A stretch of DNA of 64,000 nucleotides from Methylorubrum populi (GCA_036946625.1 JAQIIU010000003.1:1377001-1441000), one strand, 5' to 3'. Shown: positions 38,297-48,496, counted from the stretch's first letter. The notes: generated by a model not told the origin, from the sequence alone. Numbers and translations are program-made.

Positions 38297-39118
38297 TCAA
38301 TCCCACGCGCGCGGCCAGGTCTCCTCCAGATGCGGCCCGAGCCGCACCGCCCAGACCCGCCGGGCCAGCCCCGTCGCGTCGTCGGTCTCGACGGCGACGC
38401 CGCACAGGGTGCCGGGGCCGGTGGCGGCCTCCAGGCGCGAGCCCGGCGTCTTCTGGAGGAAGCGGCGCACCGGCTCGTCCTTCTGCATGCCGAGCACCGA
38501 ATCGTAGTCGCCGCACATCCCGGCATCCGAGAGGTAGGCGGTGCCGCCGGGCAGGACGCGGTGGTCGGCGGTGGGCGCGTGGGTGTGCGTGCCGACGACG
38601 AGGCTCGCCCGGCCGTCGAGGAAGTGGCCGAGCGCCTGCTTCTCGCTGGTGGCCTCGGCGTGGACATCGACGATCACCGCATCCGCCGCGGCACCGAGCG
38701 GGCAGGCCTCCAGTTCCCGGTCGGCCGCCGTGAAGGGATCGTCGAGGGGATCGAGGAAGATCCGGCCCATCACGTTGACGACGAGGACGCGGGCGCCGCG
38801 GGCGGTTTCGATCACCGTGGCGCCGCGGCCGGGCGTGCCGGGCGGATAGTTCGCCGGCCGGATCAGCCGCGGCTGGCGGGCGATGAAGACGAGCGCCTCG
38901 CGCTGGTCGAAGGCGTGGTTGCCGAGCGTCACCGCGTCGGCGCCGGCCTGGAGGATCTCGTCGCAGATCGACTCGGTGATGCCGAAGCCGCCGGCCGCGT
39001 TCTCGCCGTTGATCACCACGCAATCGAGGCGCCAGCGCTCGCGAAGGCCGGGAAGCCGGTCGGTGACGGCATGGCGGCCGGGACGTCCGACGATGTCGCC
39101 GAGGAAGAGGATGCGCAT
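38297..39118 (-). CDS. YmdB-family metallophosphoesterase
   Basis: A 273-aa cytoplasmic phosphoesterase of the TIGR00282 family (B. subtilis YmdB cleaves 2',3'-cAMP). Metal ligands are seen in FLGDIVGRPG, VINGENAAGG, TLGNHAFDQ and VVGTHTHAPTADH. ATG 39118 begins MRILFLGDI. It follows the 5-formyl-THF cyclo-ligase gene by 11 bp in the same direction. Confidence 0.92.
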   Translation of the reverse strand: MRILFLGDIVGRPGRHAVTDRLPGLRERWRLDCVVINGENAAGGFGITESICDEILQAGADAVTLGNHAFDQREALVFIARQPRLIRPANYPPGTPGRGATVIETARGARVLVVNVMGRIFLDPLDDPFTAADRELEACPLGAAADAVIVDVHAEATSEKQALGHFLDGRASLVVGTHTHAPTADHRVLPGGTAYLSDAGMCGDYDSVLGMQKDEPVRRFLQKTPGSRLEAATGPGTLCGVAVETDDATGLARRVWAVRLGPHLEETWPRAWD

Positions 39119-39129
39119 CGCTCGCAGAG

Positions 39130-39720
39130 TCAGCCTTGCCGGAGCGGCACGGGTCCGGTCTCGGTCACGAGATGGTCGAGGGGGCGGTCGTGCGGCTCGG
39201 CCGGGACGAGCGCGATCTCCTGCACGGAGAAGGCGATCCCGACCGTCAGCACCGGGCCGTTCTTGGCAAGGCGCTCGATCGCCCGATCGTAGTAGCCGGC
39301 GCCGTAGCCGATGCGCTGGCCCGCCCGGTCGAAGGCGGCGAGCGGCACGATCAGCGCGGTGGGATCGACGGGGGGGAGGTCGTCGCGGGGCTCGCTGAGG
39401 CCGAAGCCGCCCTTTACGAGTTCCTCGCCCGCGCGCCATTCGCGGAAGACGAGACCCTGCTTCGTGACCTTCGGCAGCGCCACCCGCTGCCCGCGGGCGA
39501 ACAGGCGCTCCATCAGCGGGCGTGGATCGATCTCGCTGCGGATCGGCCAGAACGCGCCGACCAGCGGCGCCCGGGCGAGTTCGGGAATGGCCGCGACGGT
39601 CTCGGCGGCGCGCAGCGATCCGGCGGCGCGGGCCTCGGGCGAGAGGGCATCGCGGCGGCTCAAGGCCTCGGCGCGCAGGCCCGCCTTCAGCGAGCGTTCG
39701 GGGGAAGAGTGCGGAGCCAC
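39130..39720 (-). CDS. 5-formyltetrahydrofolate cyclo-ligase
   Basis: Converts 5-formyl-THF to 5,10-methenyl-THF with ATP, salvaging folate. GYGAGYYDR and the LKAGLRAEALSRR N-terminal ATP-contact segment are present. GTG 39720 (MAPHSSPERSLKAG) is taken as start because the frame upstream of it runs through the 6S RNA. The short gap to the 6S 3' end leaves little room for a ribosome site. The zapA-6S-ygfA order is conserved across proteobacteria. Confidence 0.88.
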   Translation of the reverse strand: MAPHSSPERSLKAGLRAEALSRRDALSPEARAAGSLRAAETVAAIPELARAPLVGAFWPIRSEIDPRPLMERLFARGQRVALPKVTKQGLVFREWRAGEELVKGGFGLSEPRDDLPPVDPTALIVPLAAFDRAGQRIGYGAGYYDRAIERLAKNGPVLTVGIAFSVQEIALVPAEPHDRPLDHLVTETGPVPLRQG

Positions 39721-39721
39721 C

Positions 39722-39882
39722 TGAGCCGTTGGAGTGTCGATCCCGGGAAACCTACGGAGTAGGTGGGCGCCGTGTTGGCCAAGTCCACGGACGAGGCCAG
39801 GAACAGCTCCCGAGGGAGTCGATAAGGCCCCGGGGAAAGTTCTCCTGACGAACCCTGCAGCCCCGCCCGCCAGAGATAGACG
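39722..39882 (-). ncRNA. ssrS: 6S RNA
   Basis: On the minus strand between zapA and the cyclo-ligase gene. It shows the alphaproteobacterial 6S blocks: CCTTATCGACTCCC, GGGAGCTGTTCCTGGCC, GGCCAACACGGC and CACCTACTCCGTAGGTTTCC followed by CGGGATCGAC. These form the long rod with the central bubble that mimics open promoter DNA and holds RNA polymerase in stationary phase. End coordinates are approximate. Confidence 0.88.
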
Positions 39883-39939
39883 CGCCAAGCCTCCGGCGCC
39901 AGGGGCCGATCGCGTCGCAGGCGCGATTTTCGGAGCCGG

Positions 39940-40287
39940 TCAGCCCCCGCCCTGTCCCGCCGGCGGCCCCGACAGCGCCCGGGCGAGGCGGTCGATGCGC
40001 TCGGCGGCGATGCCGACGCCGCTGGCGAGCCGTGCCTGCTCGGCGGCGCCCTGGGCCGCGTCCCGCTCCAGGTCGGCGATGCGGCGGCGGGCCTCGTGCA
40101 GCTCGTCGGCCAGCGTCAGCGCGGCCATGACGTGCAGGCGCATGTCGCCGATCTCGCCGAAGGTGCCGCGCATCTCGGCGACCCGGTCGTCGAGCCCCTT
40201 GGCGAGAGCGGCGAGATGGTCCTCCTCGCCCGGGCCGCAGGCCATCCGGTAGCTCTTGCCCGCGATGGTGACGTTGACGTGCGGCAT
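39940..40287 (-). CDS. zapA: cell division protein ZapA
   Basis: A 115-aa protein promoting FtsZ bundling. The N-terminal globular domain (VNVTIAGKSYRMACGPGEE) and the following long helix and coiled coil (LHVMAALTLADELHEARRRI) fit. ATG 40287. Directly upstream of 6S RNA, as usual. Confidence 0.93.
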   Translation of the reverse strand: MPHVNVTIAGKSYRMACGPGEEDHLAALAKGLDDRVAEMRGTFGEIGDMRLHVMAALTLADELHEARRRIADLERDAAQGAAEQARLASGVGIAAERIDRLARALSGPPAGQGGG

Positions 40288-40310
40288 CCGCGTTTGAACC
40301 CGACTCGAAC

Positions 40311-40634
40311 TCAGCGCCCGGCCGGGCCGGACAGCACGTCTTCCACCGTCCCGATGGCGCGATCGAGGCGACGGTTCACCTCGCCGGTGGTGGCGGTCAT
40401 CCGGGCGAGCCGGGCGCCCGCCGCGTCGAGTTCGGCGGCGAGCCGCACCCGGTCCTCTTCGAGCAGGGCGAACTCGGTCTCGCGGTCGCCGCGGCTGCGC
40501 TCGATCTCGAGCTTGCGCGCGACCGCCGATTCGAGGAGGGCCAGGGCCGTGTCGAGCCGATGCAGGGCTTCCTCCAGGGGGAGGCTCTCCTGTCCCTTTC
40601 CCTGCGCCGCCTTCGCCGTATCCGCTCGCGCCAT
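40311..40634 (-). CDS. DUF4164 coiled-coil protein
   Basis: A 107-aa helical protein, almost entirely coiled coil (LEEALHRLDTALALLESAV, then EFALLEEDRVRLAAELDAA). Genes of DUF4164 commonly precede zapA in Rhizobiales, suggesting a role near the division machinery, unproven. ATG 40634, with GTG 40640 as an alternative. The 24-bp gap to zapA indicates an operon. Confidence 0.82.
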   Translation of the reverse strand: MARADTAKAAQGKGQESLPLEEALHRLDTALALLESAVARKLEIERSRGDRETEFALLEEDRVRLAAELDAAGARLARMTATTGEVNRRLDRAIGTVEDVLSGPAGR

Positions 40635-40808
40635 CGTCACCCGTCGATCACCGTCTGACCGGAGCCTGCCACGAAAGCCGCCCCGACCCGCCGCGGCCGG
40701 AGGGCGAGGGGCATGAGGTCTTTCGCGGGACTCCGGCGCCTCGCTCCGAAAAGGTTTCAGCCAAGAGCATTCGAAATACCAGCCGATTCCCAGGCCTGCA
40801 CACGATCT

Positions 40809-40836
40809 TTGACAGCCCCGGTCGCCATGTTAGAGA
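40809..40836 (+). promoter_or_regulatory. promoter of the gap-pgk-fba run
   Basis: TTGACA (40809-40814), 16-bp spacer, TAGAGA (40831-40836); the start would be near 40843, giving a 248-nt leader before gap. The remaining interval 40641-41090 shows no gene. Confidence 0.5.
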
Positions 40837-41090
40837 GCCGGCGCCCGGCCCCGATCCCCCGGCGCGGGGCCGCCCAGCGGATTCTCGAAGACCGTGACCC
40901 TTCCCGGCTCCCCGCGCAGACCGTCCGCCGACCGGACGGGTGCGGGCCGCCTCGCGGTTCATCCCCCGTTCAGTGCCGTCCCGCTTGGAGCGGTCTCGGC
41001 TTTATCGGACGCCGCGCGCGAAGGCCGCCGGCCGCCCCGACCCGTTTTCCATCGGCGCGCGGGCGCGCCCCATCACGAAGGAGTCACGCC

Positions 41091-42098
41091 GTGACCGTCA
41101 AGGTTGCCATCAACGGGTTCGGACGCATCGGCCGCAACGTGCTGCGCGCCATCGTCGAGGCCGGCCGCACCGACATCGAGGTCGTGGCCATCAACGATCT
41201 CGGCCCCGTCGAGACCAACGCCCACCTGCTCCGTTACGACTCCGTCCATGGCCGCTTCCCGGCCGACGTGGCGGTCGACGGCGATGCCATCGTCATCGAC
41301 GGCAAGCGCATCCGCGTCACCGCCGTGCGCAACCCGGCCGAACTGCCCCATCGCGATCTCGGCGTCGACATCGCGATGGAGTGCACCGGCATCTTCACCT
41401 CGAAGGACAAGGCCAAGGCCCATCTCGACGCGGGCGCCAGGCGCGTCCTCGTCTCGGCGCCCGCCGACGGCGCCGACCTGACGGTGGTCTACGGCGTCAA
41501 CCACGACAGGCTGACGGGCGATCACCTCGTGGTGTCCAACGCCTCCTGCACCACGAACTGCCTCGCGCCGGTCGCCAAGATCCTCGACGAGACGGTGGGG
41601 ATCGAGCGCGGCTTCATGACCACGATCCACTCCTACACCAACGATCAGCCCTCGCTCGATCAGATGCACAAGGATCTCTACCGGGCGCGCGCCGCGGCGC
41701 TCTCGATGATCCCGACCTCGACGGGCGCGGCCAAGGCCGTCGGCCTCGTGCTGCCGGAGCTGAAGGGCAAGCTCGACGGCACCGCGATCCGCGTGCCGAC
41801 CCCGAACGTCTCGGCGGTCGATCTCGTCTTCACCGCCAAGCGCGCGACCTCGGTCCAGGAGATCAACGACGCGATCAGGGCGGCCGCCGCCGGCCCGCTC
41901 AAGGGCGTGCTCGGCGTCACCGACCGGCCGAACGTGTCGATCGACTTCAACCACGATCCGCACTCGTCCACCTTCCACCTCGACCAGACCAAGGTCATGG
42001 ACGGCACCTTCGTGCGCATCCTGTCCTGGTACGACAACGAGTGGGGCTTCTCGAACCGCATGGCCGACACCGCCGTGGCCATGGCCAAGCTGATCTGA
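41091..42098 (+). CDS. gap: glyceraldehyde-3-phosphate dehydrogenase (NAD type)
   Basis: Glycolytic/gluconeogenic enzyme of 335 aa. The NAD fold begins [12 protein letters not shown] with Asp at AINDLG favouring NAD, the catalytic Cys is in [15 protein letters not shown] (about residue 153), and the C-terminal [11 protein letters not shown] is intact. GTG 41091 has AAGGAG 7 bp away. First of gap-pgk-fba, the standard order in Rhizobiales. Confidence 0.97.
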   Translation: MTVKVAINGFGRIGRNVLRAIVEAGRTDIEVVAINDLGPVETNAHLLRYDSVHGRFPADVAVDGDAIVIDGKRIRVTAVRNPAELPHRDLGVDIAMECTGIFTSKDKAKAHLDAGARRVLVSAPADGADLTVVYGVNHDRLTGDHLVVSNASCTTNCLAPVAKILDETVGIERGFMTTIHSYTNDQPSLDQMHKDLYRARAAALSMIPTSTGAAKAVGLVLPELKGKLDGTAIRVPTPNVSAVDLVFTAKRATSVQEINDAIRAAAAGPLKGVLGVTDRPNVSIDFNHDPHSSTFHLDQTKVMDGTFVRILSWYDNEWGFSNRMADTAVAMAKLI

Positions 42099-42210
42099 CG
42101 CTCTAGCTTCGCCTGGACGAGGGGCGGCCGGGCAGGCCGTCCCTCGATGCCTGCGAGATCCGTGAGAGGGGCCGCCGAGGCCGCTTCACCGAAGAAGGGT
42201 GCGATACGCG

Positions 42211-42726
42211 ATGACCGAAGCCTCGCCGACCAAGCCTTCCGGGTCCGACTTCATTCCGCCGACCCCGGCACCCCCGCCTTCCGCCTCCGTGACGCCCGCA
42301 CCCGCGCAGCCTGCCGCCGGCAAGGCGGAGCTGCCGCATTCCGGCGCGGTCAACCACGCCGACCAGCTCGCCCGCATCGAGGACAAGACGGCGCGCATCG
42401 AGGACAAGTACGCCCGCTCCGAGGCGCTGCTCTCGCGCGTCGAGGAGAAGGTCGAATCCGCCTCGACCCGCATGAACGATGCCGCGCGTCAGGCCGATCT
42501 GTCGTCCCTGCGCAGCGAGGTCCGCACCCTGTCCGACCGGATCGGCCGCCTGCCCGGCACCGGCGCCCTGGTTCTGACCGCCATCGTCACCGCCGTGCTC
42601 ACCGTCGCGCTGATGGTCGCCGTGCAGCGGCTGAACCTCGACCGGATGCTGCCCCACGGCGTCGGCGGCCAGGGCCAGACGGCGCCCGCCAATCCCTCTG
42701 CCAATCCCCCGGCCTCCAACCCGTGA
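42211..42726 (+). CDS. membrane-anchored coiled-coil hypothetical protein
   Basis: A 171-aa protein between gap and pgk. Residues 1-45 are Pro/Ala-rich and disordered, 50-110 form a coiled coil with a repeated RIEDKxAR motif, and a single membrane helix ([18 protein letters not shown]) follows near residue 120, then a Pro/Gly/Asn-rich tail. ATG 42211 has AGAAGGG upstream. It seems an insertion within the gap-pgk pair. The role is unknown. Confidence 0.7.
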   Translation: MTEASPTKPSGSDFIPPTPAPPPSASVTPAPAQPAAGKAELPHSGAVNHADQLARIEDKTARIEDKYARSEALLSRVEEKVESASTRMNDAARQADLSSLRSEVRTLSDRIGRLPGTGALVLTAIVTAVLTVALMVAVQRLNLDRMLPHGVGGQGQTAPANPSANPPASNP

Positions 42727-42742
42727 GACTCAAGACGCACCC

Positions 42743-43945
42743 ATGACGGATTTCCGCACCCTCGACGATGCCGGCCCGCTCAAGGGCAAGCGCGTGCTGC
42801 TGCGCGTCGATCTCAACGTACCGATGGAGGGCGGCCGCGTCACCGACGCGACCCGCATCGAGCGCGTGGTGCCGACGATCCGCGCGATCGCCGACGGGGG
42901 CGGTCGGGTGATCCTGCTCGCGCATTTCGGCCGACCGAAGGGCAAGCCGGACCCGAAGGACTCGCTGAAACCGATCCTGCCGACGCTCTCGGAGAAGCTC
43001 GGCCGCCCGGTGGCCTTCGGCGAGGATTGCGTCGGCGAGGCTGCCGCCTCCGCCGTCGCGGCGCTCAAGGACGGCGACGTGCTGCTCCTCGAAAACACCC
43101 GCTACCACGCGGGCGAGGAGAAGAACGAGCCCGACTTCACCAGGGCGCTCGCCGCGAACGGCGACCTCTACGTCAACGAGGCCTTCTCCGCCGCCCACCG
43201 CGCCCACGCCTCGACCGAGGGGCTCGCCCGCCTGCTGCCGGCCTATGCCGGGCGCCTGATGCAGGCCGAGCTCGACGCGCTGACCAAGGGTCTCGAAGCC
43301 CCGGCCCGGCCGGTGATCGCCCTCGTCGGCGGCGCCAAGGTCTCGACCAAGATCGACCTGCTCGAAAACCTCGTCGCCAAGGTCGACATGCTGGTGATCG
43401 GCGGCGGCATGGCCAACACCTTCCTGCACGCGCAAGGCAAGGATGTCGGCAGGTCGCTGTGCGAGAAGGATCTGGCCGAGACGGCCCGGCGCATCCTCGC
43501 GGCGGCCAAGGAGAAGAACTGCACCATCATCCTGCCCGCCGACGCGCGGGTCGCCCGCGCGTTCAGGGCCCATGCCGAGAACGAGACGGTGACGGTCGAC
43601 GCGGTGCCCTCCGACACGATGATCCTCGATGTCGGCGCCGCCTCCATCGCCATGATCGACGGCGCCATCGACGAGGCGCGCACCCTCGTCTGGAACGGCC
43701 CGCTCGGCGCCTTCGAGCTGACGCCCTTCGACACCGGAACGGTGGCGGTCGCCCGGCACGCGGCCCGGCGGACCAAGGCCGGCCAGCTCGTCAGCGTCGC
43801 CGGCGGCGGCGACACGGTGGCGGCCCTGAACCACGCGGGGGCGGGCGAGGACTTCTCCTACGTCTCCACCGCGGGCGGCGCCTTCCTCGAATGGCTGGAG
43901 GGCAAGGAACTGCCCGGCGTCGAGGCGCTGCGGGCCAAGGGCTGA
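42743..43945 (+). CDS. pgk: phosphoglycerate kinase
   Basis: Transfers phosphate between 1,3-bisphosphoglycerate and ADP. The 400-aa chain has RVDLNVPM and [10 protein letters not shown] in the N-domain, GGAKVSTK for nucleotide binding and [13 protein letters not shown] at the C-domain. ATG 42743, 16 bp after the preceding gene. Confidence 0.97.
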   Translation: MTDFRTLDDAGPLKGKRVLLRVDLNVPMEGGRVTDATRIERVVPTIRAIADGGGRVILLAHFGRPKGKPDPKDSLKPILPTLSEKLGRPVAFGEDCVGEAAASAVAALKDGDVLLLENTRYHAGEEKNEPDFTRALAANGDLYVNEAFSAAHRAHASTEGLARLLPAYAGRLMQAELDALTKGLEAPARPVIALVGGAKVSTKIDLLENLVAKVDMLVIGGGMANTFLHAQGKDVGRSLCEKDLAETARRILAAAKEKNCTIILPADARVARAFRAHAENETVTVDAVPSDTMILDVGAASIAMIDGAIDEARTLVWNGPLGAFELTPFDTGTVAVARHAARRTKAGQLVSVAGGGDTVAALNHAGAGEDFSYVSTAGGAFLEWLEGKELPGVEALRAKG

Positions 43946-43956
43946 CTGTGAGCGGC

Positions 43957-43982
43957 AACCCTCCCCCAGAGGGGGGAGGGAA
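43957..43982. repeat. short hairpin repeat D, copy 1
   Basis: AACCCTCCCCCAGAGGGGGGAGGGAA, a C-run/G-run hairpin. A second copy sits at 45891-45919. It lies between pgk and fba. Confidence 0.7.
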
Positions 43983-44110
43983 GAGCGCGCGGCCAGACGG
44001 GGACGCTTACGTTTTTCGTGCCCGAGCACGGGCTCACGGCGGCGACGCACCTATATCGGTCTCAGCAACGGGCAGGTCCGGCTGAGGCCGCATCGCACGA
44101 GGATCGAACC

Positions 44111-45178
44111 ATGGCACGCATCACCCTTCGGCAGCTTCTCGATCACGCCGCCGAGTACGGCTACGGCGTGCCCGCGTTCAACCTGAACAACATGGAGCAG
44201 GGACTTGCCATCATGGCGGCGGCGGATGCCGTCGACGCGCCGGTCATCCTCCAGGCGAGCCGCGGCGCGCGCGCCTACGCCAACGACGTGGTGCTGGCCA
44301 AGCTCATCGACGGCCTCGTCGAGATCTACCCGCACATCCCCGTCTGCATGCATCTCGACCACGGCAACGACGAAGCCACCTGCGCCACCGCGATCCAGTA
44401 CGGCTTCACCTCGGTGATGATGGACGGCTCCCTGAAGGCCGACGGAAAGACCCCGGCCGATTACAGGTACAACGTCGAGATCACCGGTAACGTCACCAGG
44501 ATGGCCCATTGGGCCGGCGTCTCGGTCGAGGGCGAGCTCGGCGTGCTGGGCTCGCTGGAGAGCGGCCAGGGCGAGGCCGAGGACGGCCATGGCGCGGAGG
44601 GCACGCTCTCCCACGACCAGCTCCTGACCGACCCGGACGAGGCGGTGAGGTTCGTGGCGGCCACCAGGGTCGACGCGCTCGCCGTCGCCATGGGCACCAG
44701 CCACGGCGCCTACAAGTTCACGCGGAAGCCCGACGGCGAGGTGCTGGCGATGAGCGTGATCGAGGAGATCCACCGCCGCCTGCCGACGACCCACCTCGTC
44801 ATGCACGGCTCCTCCTCGGTGCCGCAGGAGTTGCAGGACATCATCAACTCTCACGGCGGCCAGATGAAGCCGACCTGGGGCGTGCCGGTCGAGGAGATCC
44901 AGCGCGGCATCAAGCACGGCGTGCGCAAGATCAACATCGACACCGACAACCGCATGGCCATGACCGGACAGATCCGGAAGGTGCTCACCGAGAACCCCTC
45001 CGAGTTCGATCCGCGCAAGTACCTGAAGCCCGCCATGGAGGCGATGACCAAGCTGTGCAGGCAGCGCTTCGAGGAGTTCGGCACCGCGGGCCAGGGCTCG
45101 AAGATCCGTCCGATCTCCGTGGCCGAGATGGCCAAGCGCTACGCCGACGGCTCGCTCGACCCGAAGATCGACGCCTGA
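44111..45178 (+). CDS. fba: class II fructose-1,6-bisphosphate aldolase
   Basis: Zinc-dependent aldolase of 355 aa, the Calvin-cycle subtype length. [13 protein letters not shown] carries zinc ligands, [11 protein letters not shown] and [30 protein letters not shown] are signature blocks. ATG 44111 follows a moderate ribosome site. It joins gap and pgk in central carbon flow and may serve the serine-cycle/gluconeogenic direction in a methylotroph. Confidence 0.97.
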   Translation: MARITLRQLLDHAAEYGYGVPAFNLNNMEQGLAIMAAADAVDAPVILQASRGARAYANDVVLAKLIDGLVEIYPHIPVCMHLDHGNDEATCATAIQYGFTSVMMDGSLKADGKTPADYRYNVEITGNVTRMAHWAGVSVEGELGVLGSLESGQGEAEDGHGAEGTLSHDQLLTDPDEAVRFVAATRVDALAVAMGTSHGAYKFTRKPDGEVLAMSVIEEIHRRLPTTHLVMHGSSSVPQELQDIINSHGGQMKPTWGVPVEEIQRGIKHGVRKINIDTDNRMAMTGQIRKVLTENPSEFDPRKYLKPAMEAMTKLCRQRFEEFGTAGQGSKIRPISVAEMAKRYADGSLDPKIDA

Positions 45179-45184
45179 TTCGCC

Positions 45185-45853
45185 ATGGCTGCGTCAGAGT
45201 CGGCGGCGCCGCGGCCCCGCCTCGCCCTCCTCACCCCCTACGGCCTCGGCGCTTCCGAGGCCGAGGCGACCGCGCGGGCGCTCGATGCGGCCTGCGCGGT
45301 GGGCGACGTGGCGGCGGTGATCCTGCGGCTGGCGGTGTCCGACGAGCGCAGCCTCGCCGGCCTCGTCAAGCGGCTGGCGCCCCCGGCGCAGGAACGCGGC
45401 GCGGCGGTGCTGGTCTGCGTGCCGGGTTTCGCCGGCGACATCGTCTCAGTGGCCGCCCGCGGCGGGGCGGACGGCGTGCATCTCGACCGGGCCGACGAGG
45501 AGACCCTGCGCGATCTGCGCGGGCGCCTGCGCGACGGGCGCATCCTCGGGACGGGCGGCGTGCTCGGCTCGCGGGACGCGGCGATGGTCGCGGGCGAGAC
45601 CGGCGTCGATTACCTGATGTTCGGCGGCCTGTTTCCCGACGGGGCCGCTCCCGACGCGGAGGATGTGCGCGAGCGCGCCGCGTGGTGGGCGGAAATCTTC
45701 GAGACGCCCTGCATCGCCGCGGCAGCCTCGGCCGGCGAGGTCGCGGCGCTCGCAGGCACGGGCGCCGAGTTCGTCGGGCTGGAGGGCGGCCTGTGGCGCG
45801 ACGATCCGGACGCGGTGAAGGCGGCCCAGGCGCAACTCGACAAGGCGCGATGA
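45185..45853 (+). CDS. ThiE/TenI-like protein with degenerate active site
   Basis: A 222-aa TIM-barrel related to thiamine phosphate synthase. The usual QLRxK and NDD motifs are missing, the pyrophosphate segment reads GVHLDRADE and the FGPIFPT block reads FGGLFPDGAAPDA, so it may not make thiamine phosphate. It lies 7 bp after fba and overlaps the Sel1 gene by 4 bp. Such orphan ThiE-like genes follow fba in several Rhizobiales. Confidence 0.75.
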   Translation: MAASESAAPRPRLALLTPYGLGASEAEATARALDAACAVGDVAAVILRLAVSDERSLAGLVKRLAPPAQERGAAVLVCVPGFAGDIVSVAARGGADGVHLDRADEETLRDLRGRLRDGRILGTGGVLGSRDAAMVAGETGVDYLMFGGLFPDGAAPDAEDVRERAAWWAEIFETPCIAAAASAGEVAALAGTGAEFVGLEGGLWRDDPDAVKAAQAQLDKAR

Positions 45854-46995
45854 TTTTTTCCGGAGATTTTTTCAAGGGGCCATGGTGCGAAACCCTCCCC
45901 CCTCTGCGGGGGGAGGGAAGACGCGCCGTCGGAAAACGCGGACCCATCCGTTCGGCCTCTCTTCGCCTCACCGCCCTGACGGCCTGCGCCGTCCTCGCGC
46001 TGAGCGTCGGCGGCCTGCACGCCGCCCCGACGTCGCCCGCCGCGAAGGCACCGGCCACCCCGATCCCGGTCGAGCCGGAGCGGCTCGATCTCAAGCGCGA
46101 GCTGCCCTCGCCCTACAGCCCCGACGCCCAGGGTGCGCGGCCGCCGGGCGCCGACCCGAACGCCGATGCCGCCTACGGCGCCTACCAGCGCGGGCGCTAC
46201 GTCACCGCCTTCCGCGAGGCGACGAAGCGGATCGAGGCCAATCCGAAGGACGCCGCGGCGATGACGCTGCTCGGCGAACTCTACAACCAGGGGCTCGGGA
46301 TCAAGCAGGACCCCAAGCGCGCCCTCGAATGGTACCGGCTCGCCGCCGCGGAGAACGACGCCCACGCCATGGCCTCGCTCGGGCTGATGGCGATGGACGG
46401 GCGCGGCCAGCCCAAGGACGAGAAGGCGGGGCGCGCCTGGCTCGAACGGGGCGCGGCGAAGGGCGAGCCGACCGCCTGCTACAATCTCGCCCTGATCCAG
46501 CTCGCCACCGGCAAGCCGGAGGATCTGACGGCGGCGGTCGCCAACTTCCGCAAGGGCGCGGAGGCGGAGATCCCGGCCGCGCAATACGCGCTCGGCGTGC
46601 TCTATCTCCAGGGGAGGGGCGTCACGCGGGACACGACCCAGGCCGCGCAATGGTTCCGCCGCGCCGCGGATAACGGCGATCTCGGGGCCGAGGTCGAGTT
46701 CGCGATCCGGCTGTTCAACGGCGACGGCGCGCCCAGGGACGAGGCCCGCGCCGCCCGCTACTTCCTGCACGCGGCCCAGCGCGGCAATGCCATCGCCCAG
46801 AACCGGATCGCCAGGCTCTACGCCTTCGGCCGCGGCGTGCCGAAGAACCTCGTCGAGGCCGCGGGCTGGAACCTCGCGGCCGCCGCGCAGGGCCGCGCCG
46901 ACGCGTCGCTCGATCAGGCGACGGCCGGCCTGAAGCCGGAGGAGCGCAAACGCGCCGAGGCGCTCGCCGCGGAGCGGGCGAACCTTCAGCAGTAG
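45850..46995 (+). CDS. exported Sel1-repeat (TPR-like) protein
   Basis: A 381-aa protein. After about 33 residues a hydrophobic segment (LTALTACAVLALSVGGLHA) precedes an Ala/Pro linker, then about six Sel1-type repeats of 36 residues (AMTLLGELYNQGLGIKQDP, GVLYLQGRGVTRD, ARLYAFGRGVPKN and so on). ATG 45850 overlaps the ThiE-like stop. The first 33 residues are partly encoded by hairpin repeat D2, so the original start may have been later, though no later start codon precedes the signal. A scaffold role in the envelope is likely. Confidence 0.8.
   Translation: MIFSGDFFKGPWCETLPPLRGEGRRAVGKRGPIRSASLRLTALTACAVLALSVGGLHAAPTSPAAKAPATPIPVEPERLDLKRELPSPYSPDAQGARPPGADPNADAAYGAYQRGRYVTAFREATKRIEANPKDAAAMTLLGELYNQGLGIKQDPKRALEWYRLAAAENDAHAMASLGLMAMDGRGQPKDEKAGRAWLERGAAKGEPTACYNLALIQLATGKPEDLTAAVANFRKGAEAEIPAAQYALGVLYLQGRGVTRDTTQAAQWFRRAADNGDLGAEVEFAIRLFNGDGAPRDEARAARYFLHAAQRGNAIAQNRIARLYAFGRGVPKNLVEAAGWNLAAAAQGRADASLDQATAGLKPEERKRAEALAAERANLQQ
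45891..45919. repeat. short hairpin repeat D, copy 2, within a coding start
   Basis: AACCCTCCCC followed by CCTCTGCGGGGGGAGGG. It falls inside the 5' end of the Sel1 gene and adds coding residues. Confidence 0.7.
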
Positions 46996-47083
46996 AGGAC
47001 GGACGCCTTTTGTCAGGCATCGGCACGATGATGTGACGGTCGTGCTCGGGTACGCTCTCGTGCACGACACGACAGGAGCCCGA

Positions 47084-48487
47084 ATGACTGCCAGCCTTCT
47101 CCGCCGCAAGCCCTTGCAACCGGAGCCCGATGGAGAGCGTCGCCTCGCCCGCACCCTCGGCTGGCCGCATCTCGTGGCGCTCGGCATCGGCGCCATCGTC
47201 GGCACCGGCATCCTCACGCTGATCGGCGTCGGGGCCGGCAAGGCCGGGCCGGCGGTCATCGTCTCCTTCGCCATCGCCGGCGTCATCTGCGCCTGCGCGG
47301 CTCTGGCCTATGCCGAGATGGCGACGATGATCCCGGTCTCGGGCAGCGCCTACACCTACAGCTACGTGGTGCTCGGCGAACTCCCCGCCTGGATCATCGG
47401 CTGGAGCCTGATCCTCGAATACTCCCTGGTCGTCAGTGCGGTGGCGGTCGGCTGGTCGGGCTACGCCGCGCCCCTGCTGGCGAACCTGTTCGGCGTGCCG
47501 ATGGCGCTGATGCAGGGCCCGGATGCGGGCGGGATCGTCAACCTTCCGGCGGTCGCGATCATCGCCCTCGTCGCCGGGCTGCTCCTGGGCGGCACGCGGG
47601 AGAGCGCCACCGTCAACGCCGTGCTGGTCTTGGTGAAGATCGCCGCGCTGATCGTGTTCGTGGCCTTCGCCCTGCCGGCCTTCGACCCCGCCCATCTCGA
47701 ACCGTTCAGCCCGTTCGGCTTCTCCAAGAGCGTCCAGGCCGACGGGGTCGAGCGCGGCATCATGGCGGCGGCGGCGATCATCTTCTTCGCCTTCTACGGC
47801 TTCGACGCGATCGCCACCGCGGCGGAGGAGACGCGCAACCCGGGGCGCGACCTGACGATCGGCATCGTCGGGTCGATGGTCGCCTGCGTCCTGATCTACG
47901 TCGCGGTGGCGGTCGCCGCGGTGGGGGCCGTGGCCTATACCCGCTTCGCCGACAGTCCGGAGCCGCTGGCGCTGATCCTGCGCGACCTCGGCCGGCCGCT
48001 CGTCGCGCAATATCTCGCGGCGTCGGCCGTGATCGCGCTCCCGACCGTGATCCTCGCCTTCTTCTACGGGCAGAGCCGCATCTTCTTCACCATGGCGCGC
48101 GACGGGATGCTGCCCCAGGGTCTTGCAGGGCTGTCGTCCCGCGGCCGGCCGGTGCGGATCACGCTGTTCACCGCGGCGATCGTGGCGGTGCTGGCCGGGC
48201 TGATCCCGCTCGGCGAACTGGCGGCGCTCGCGAATGCGGGCACCCTGGCGGCGTTCGCCACCGTGGCGGTCTGCCTGCTGGTGATGCGCCGCCGCGCGCC
48301 GGACGCCCCTCGTACCTTCCGAGCCCCGGTCCCTTGGCTGATCGGCACGATCACGGTTCTGGGATGCGGATACCTGTTCCTCAGCCTGCCGGCCCAGACC
48401 CAGGCGTGGTTCGCGATCTGGAACGCCGCCGGGGTGGTGTTCTACCTCCTCTACGGCCGGCGCCGCGCGGTGATCGCGAGCGGGTAG
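47084..48487 (+). CDS. APC-family amino acid permease
   Basis: A 467-aa transporter with 12 hydrophobic segments of the cationic amino-acid (CAT/YfnA) branch. HLVALGIGAIVGTGILTL is the first-helix substrate-site motif, with FFAFYGFDAIATAAEETRNP in helix 6. ATG 47084 has AGGAG 5 bp away. It is convergent with the NAD(P)HX repair gene (9-bp gap). Confidence 0.92.
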   Translation: MTASLLRRKPLQPEPDGERRLARTLGWPHLVALGIGAIVGTGILTLIGVGAGKAGPAVIVSFAIAGVICACAALAYAEMATMIPVSGSAYTYSYVVLGELPAWIIGWSLILEYSLVVSAVAVGWSGYAAPLLANLFGVPMALMQGPDAGGIVNLPAVAIIALVAGLLLGGTRESATVNAVLVLVKIAALIVFVAFALPAFDPAHLEPFSPFGFSKSVQADGVERGIMAAAAIIFFAFYGFDAIATAAEETRNPGRDLTIGIVGSMVACVLIYVAVAVAAVGAVAYTRFADSPEPLALILRDLGRPLVAQYLAASAVIALPTVILAFFYGQSRIFFTMARDGMLPQGLAGLSSRGRPVRITLFTAAIVAVLAGLIPLGELAALANAGTLAAFATVAVCLLVMRRRAPDAPRTFRAPVPWLIGTITVLGCGYLFLSLPAQTQAWFAIWNAAGVVFYLLYGRRRAVIASG

Positions 48488-48496
48488 CCCTTCCCG

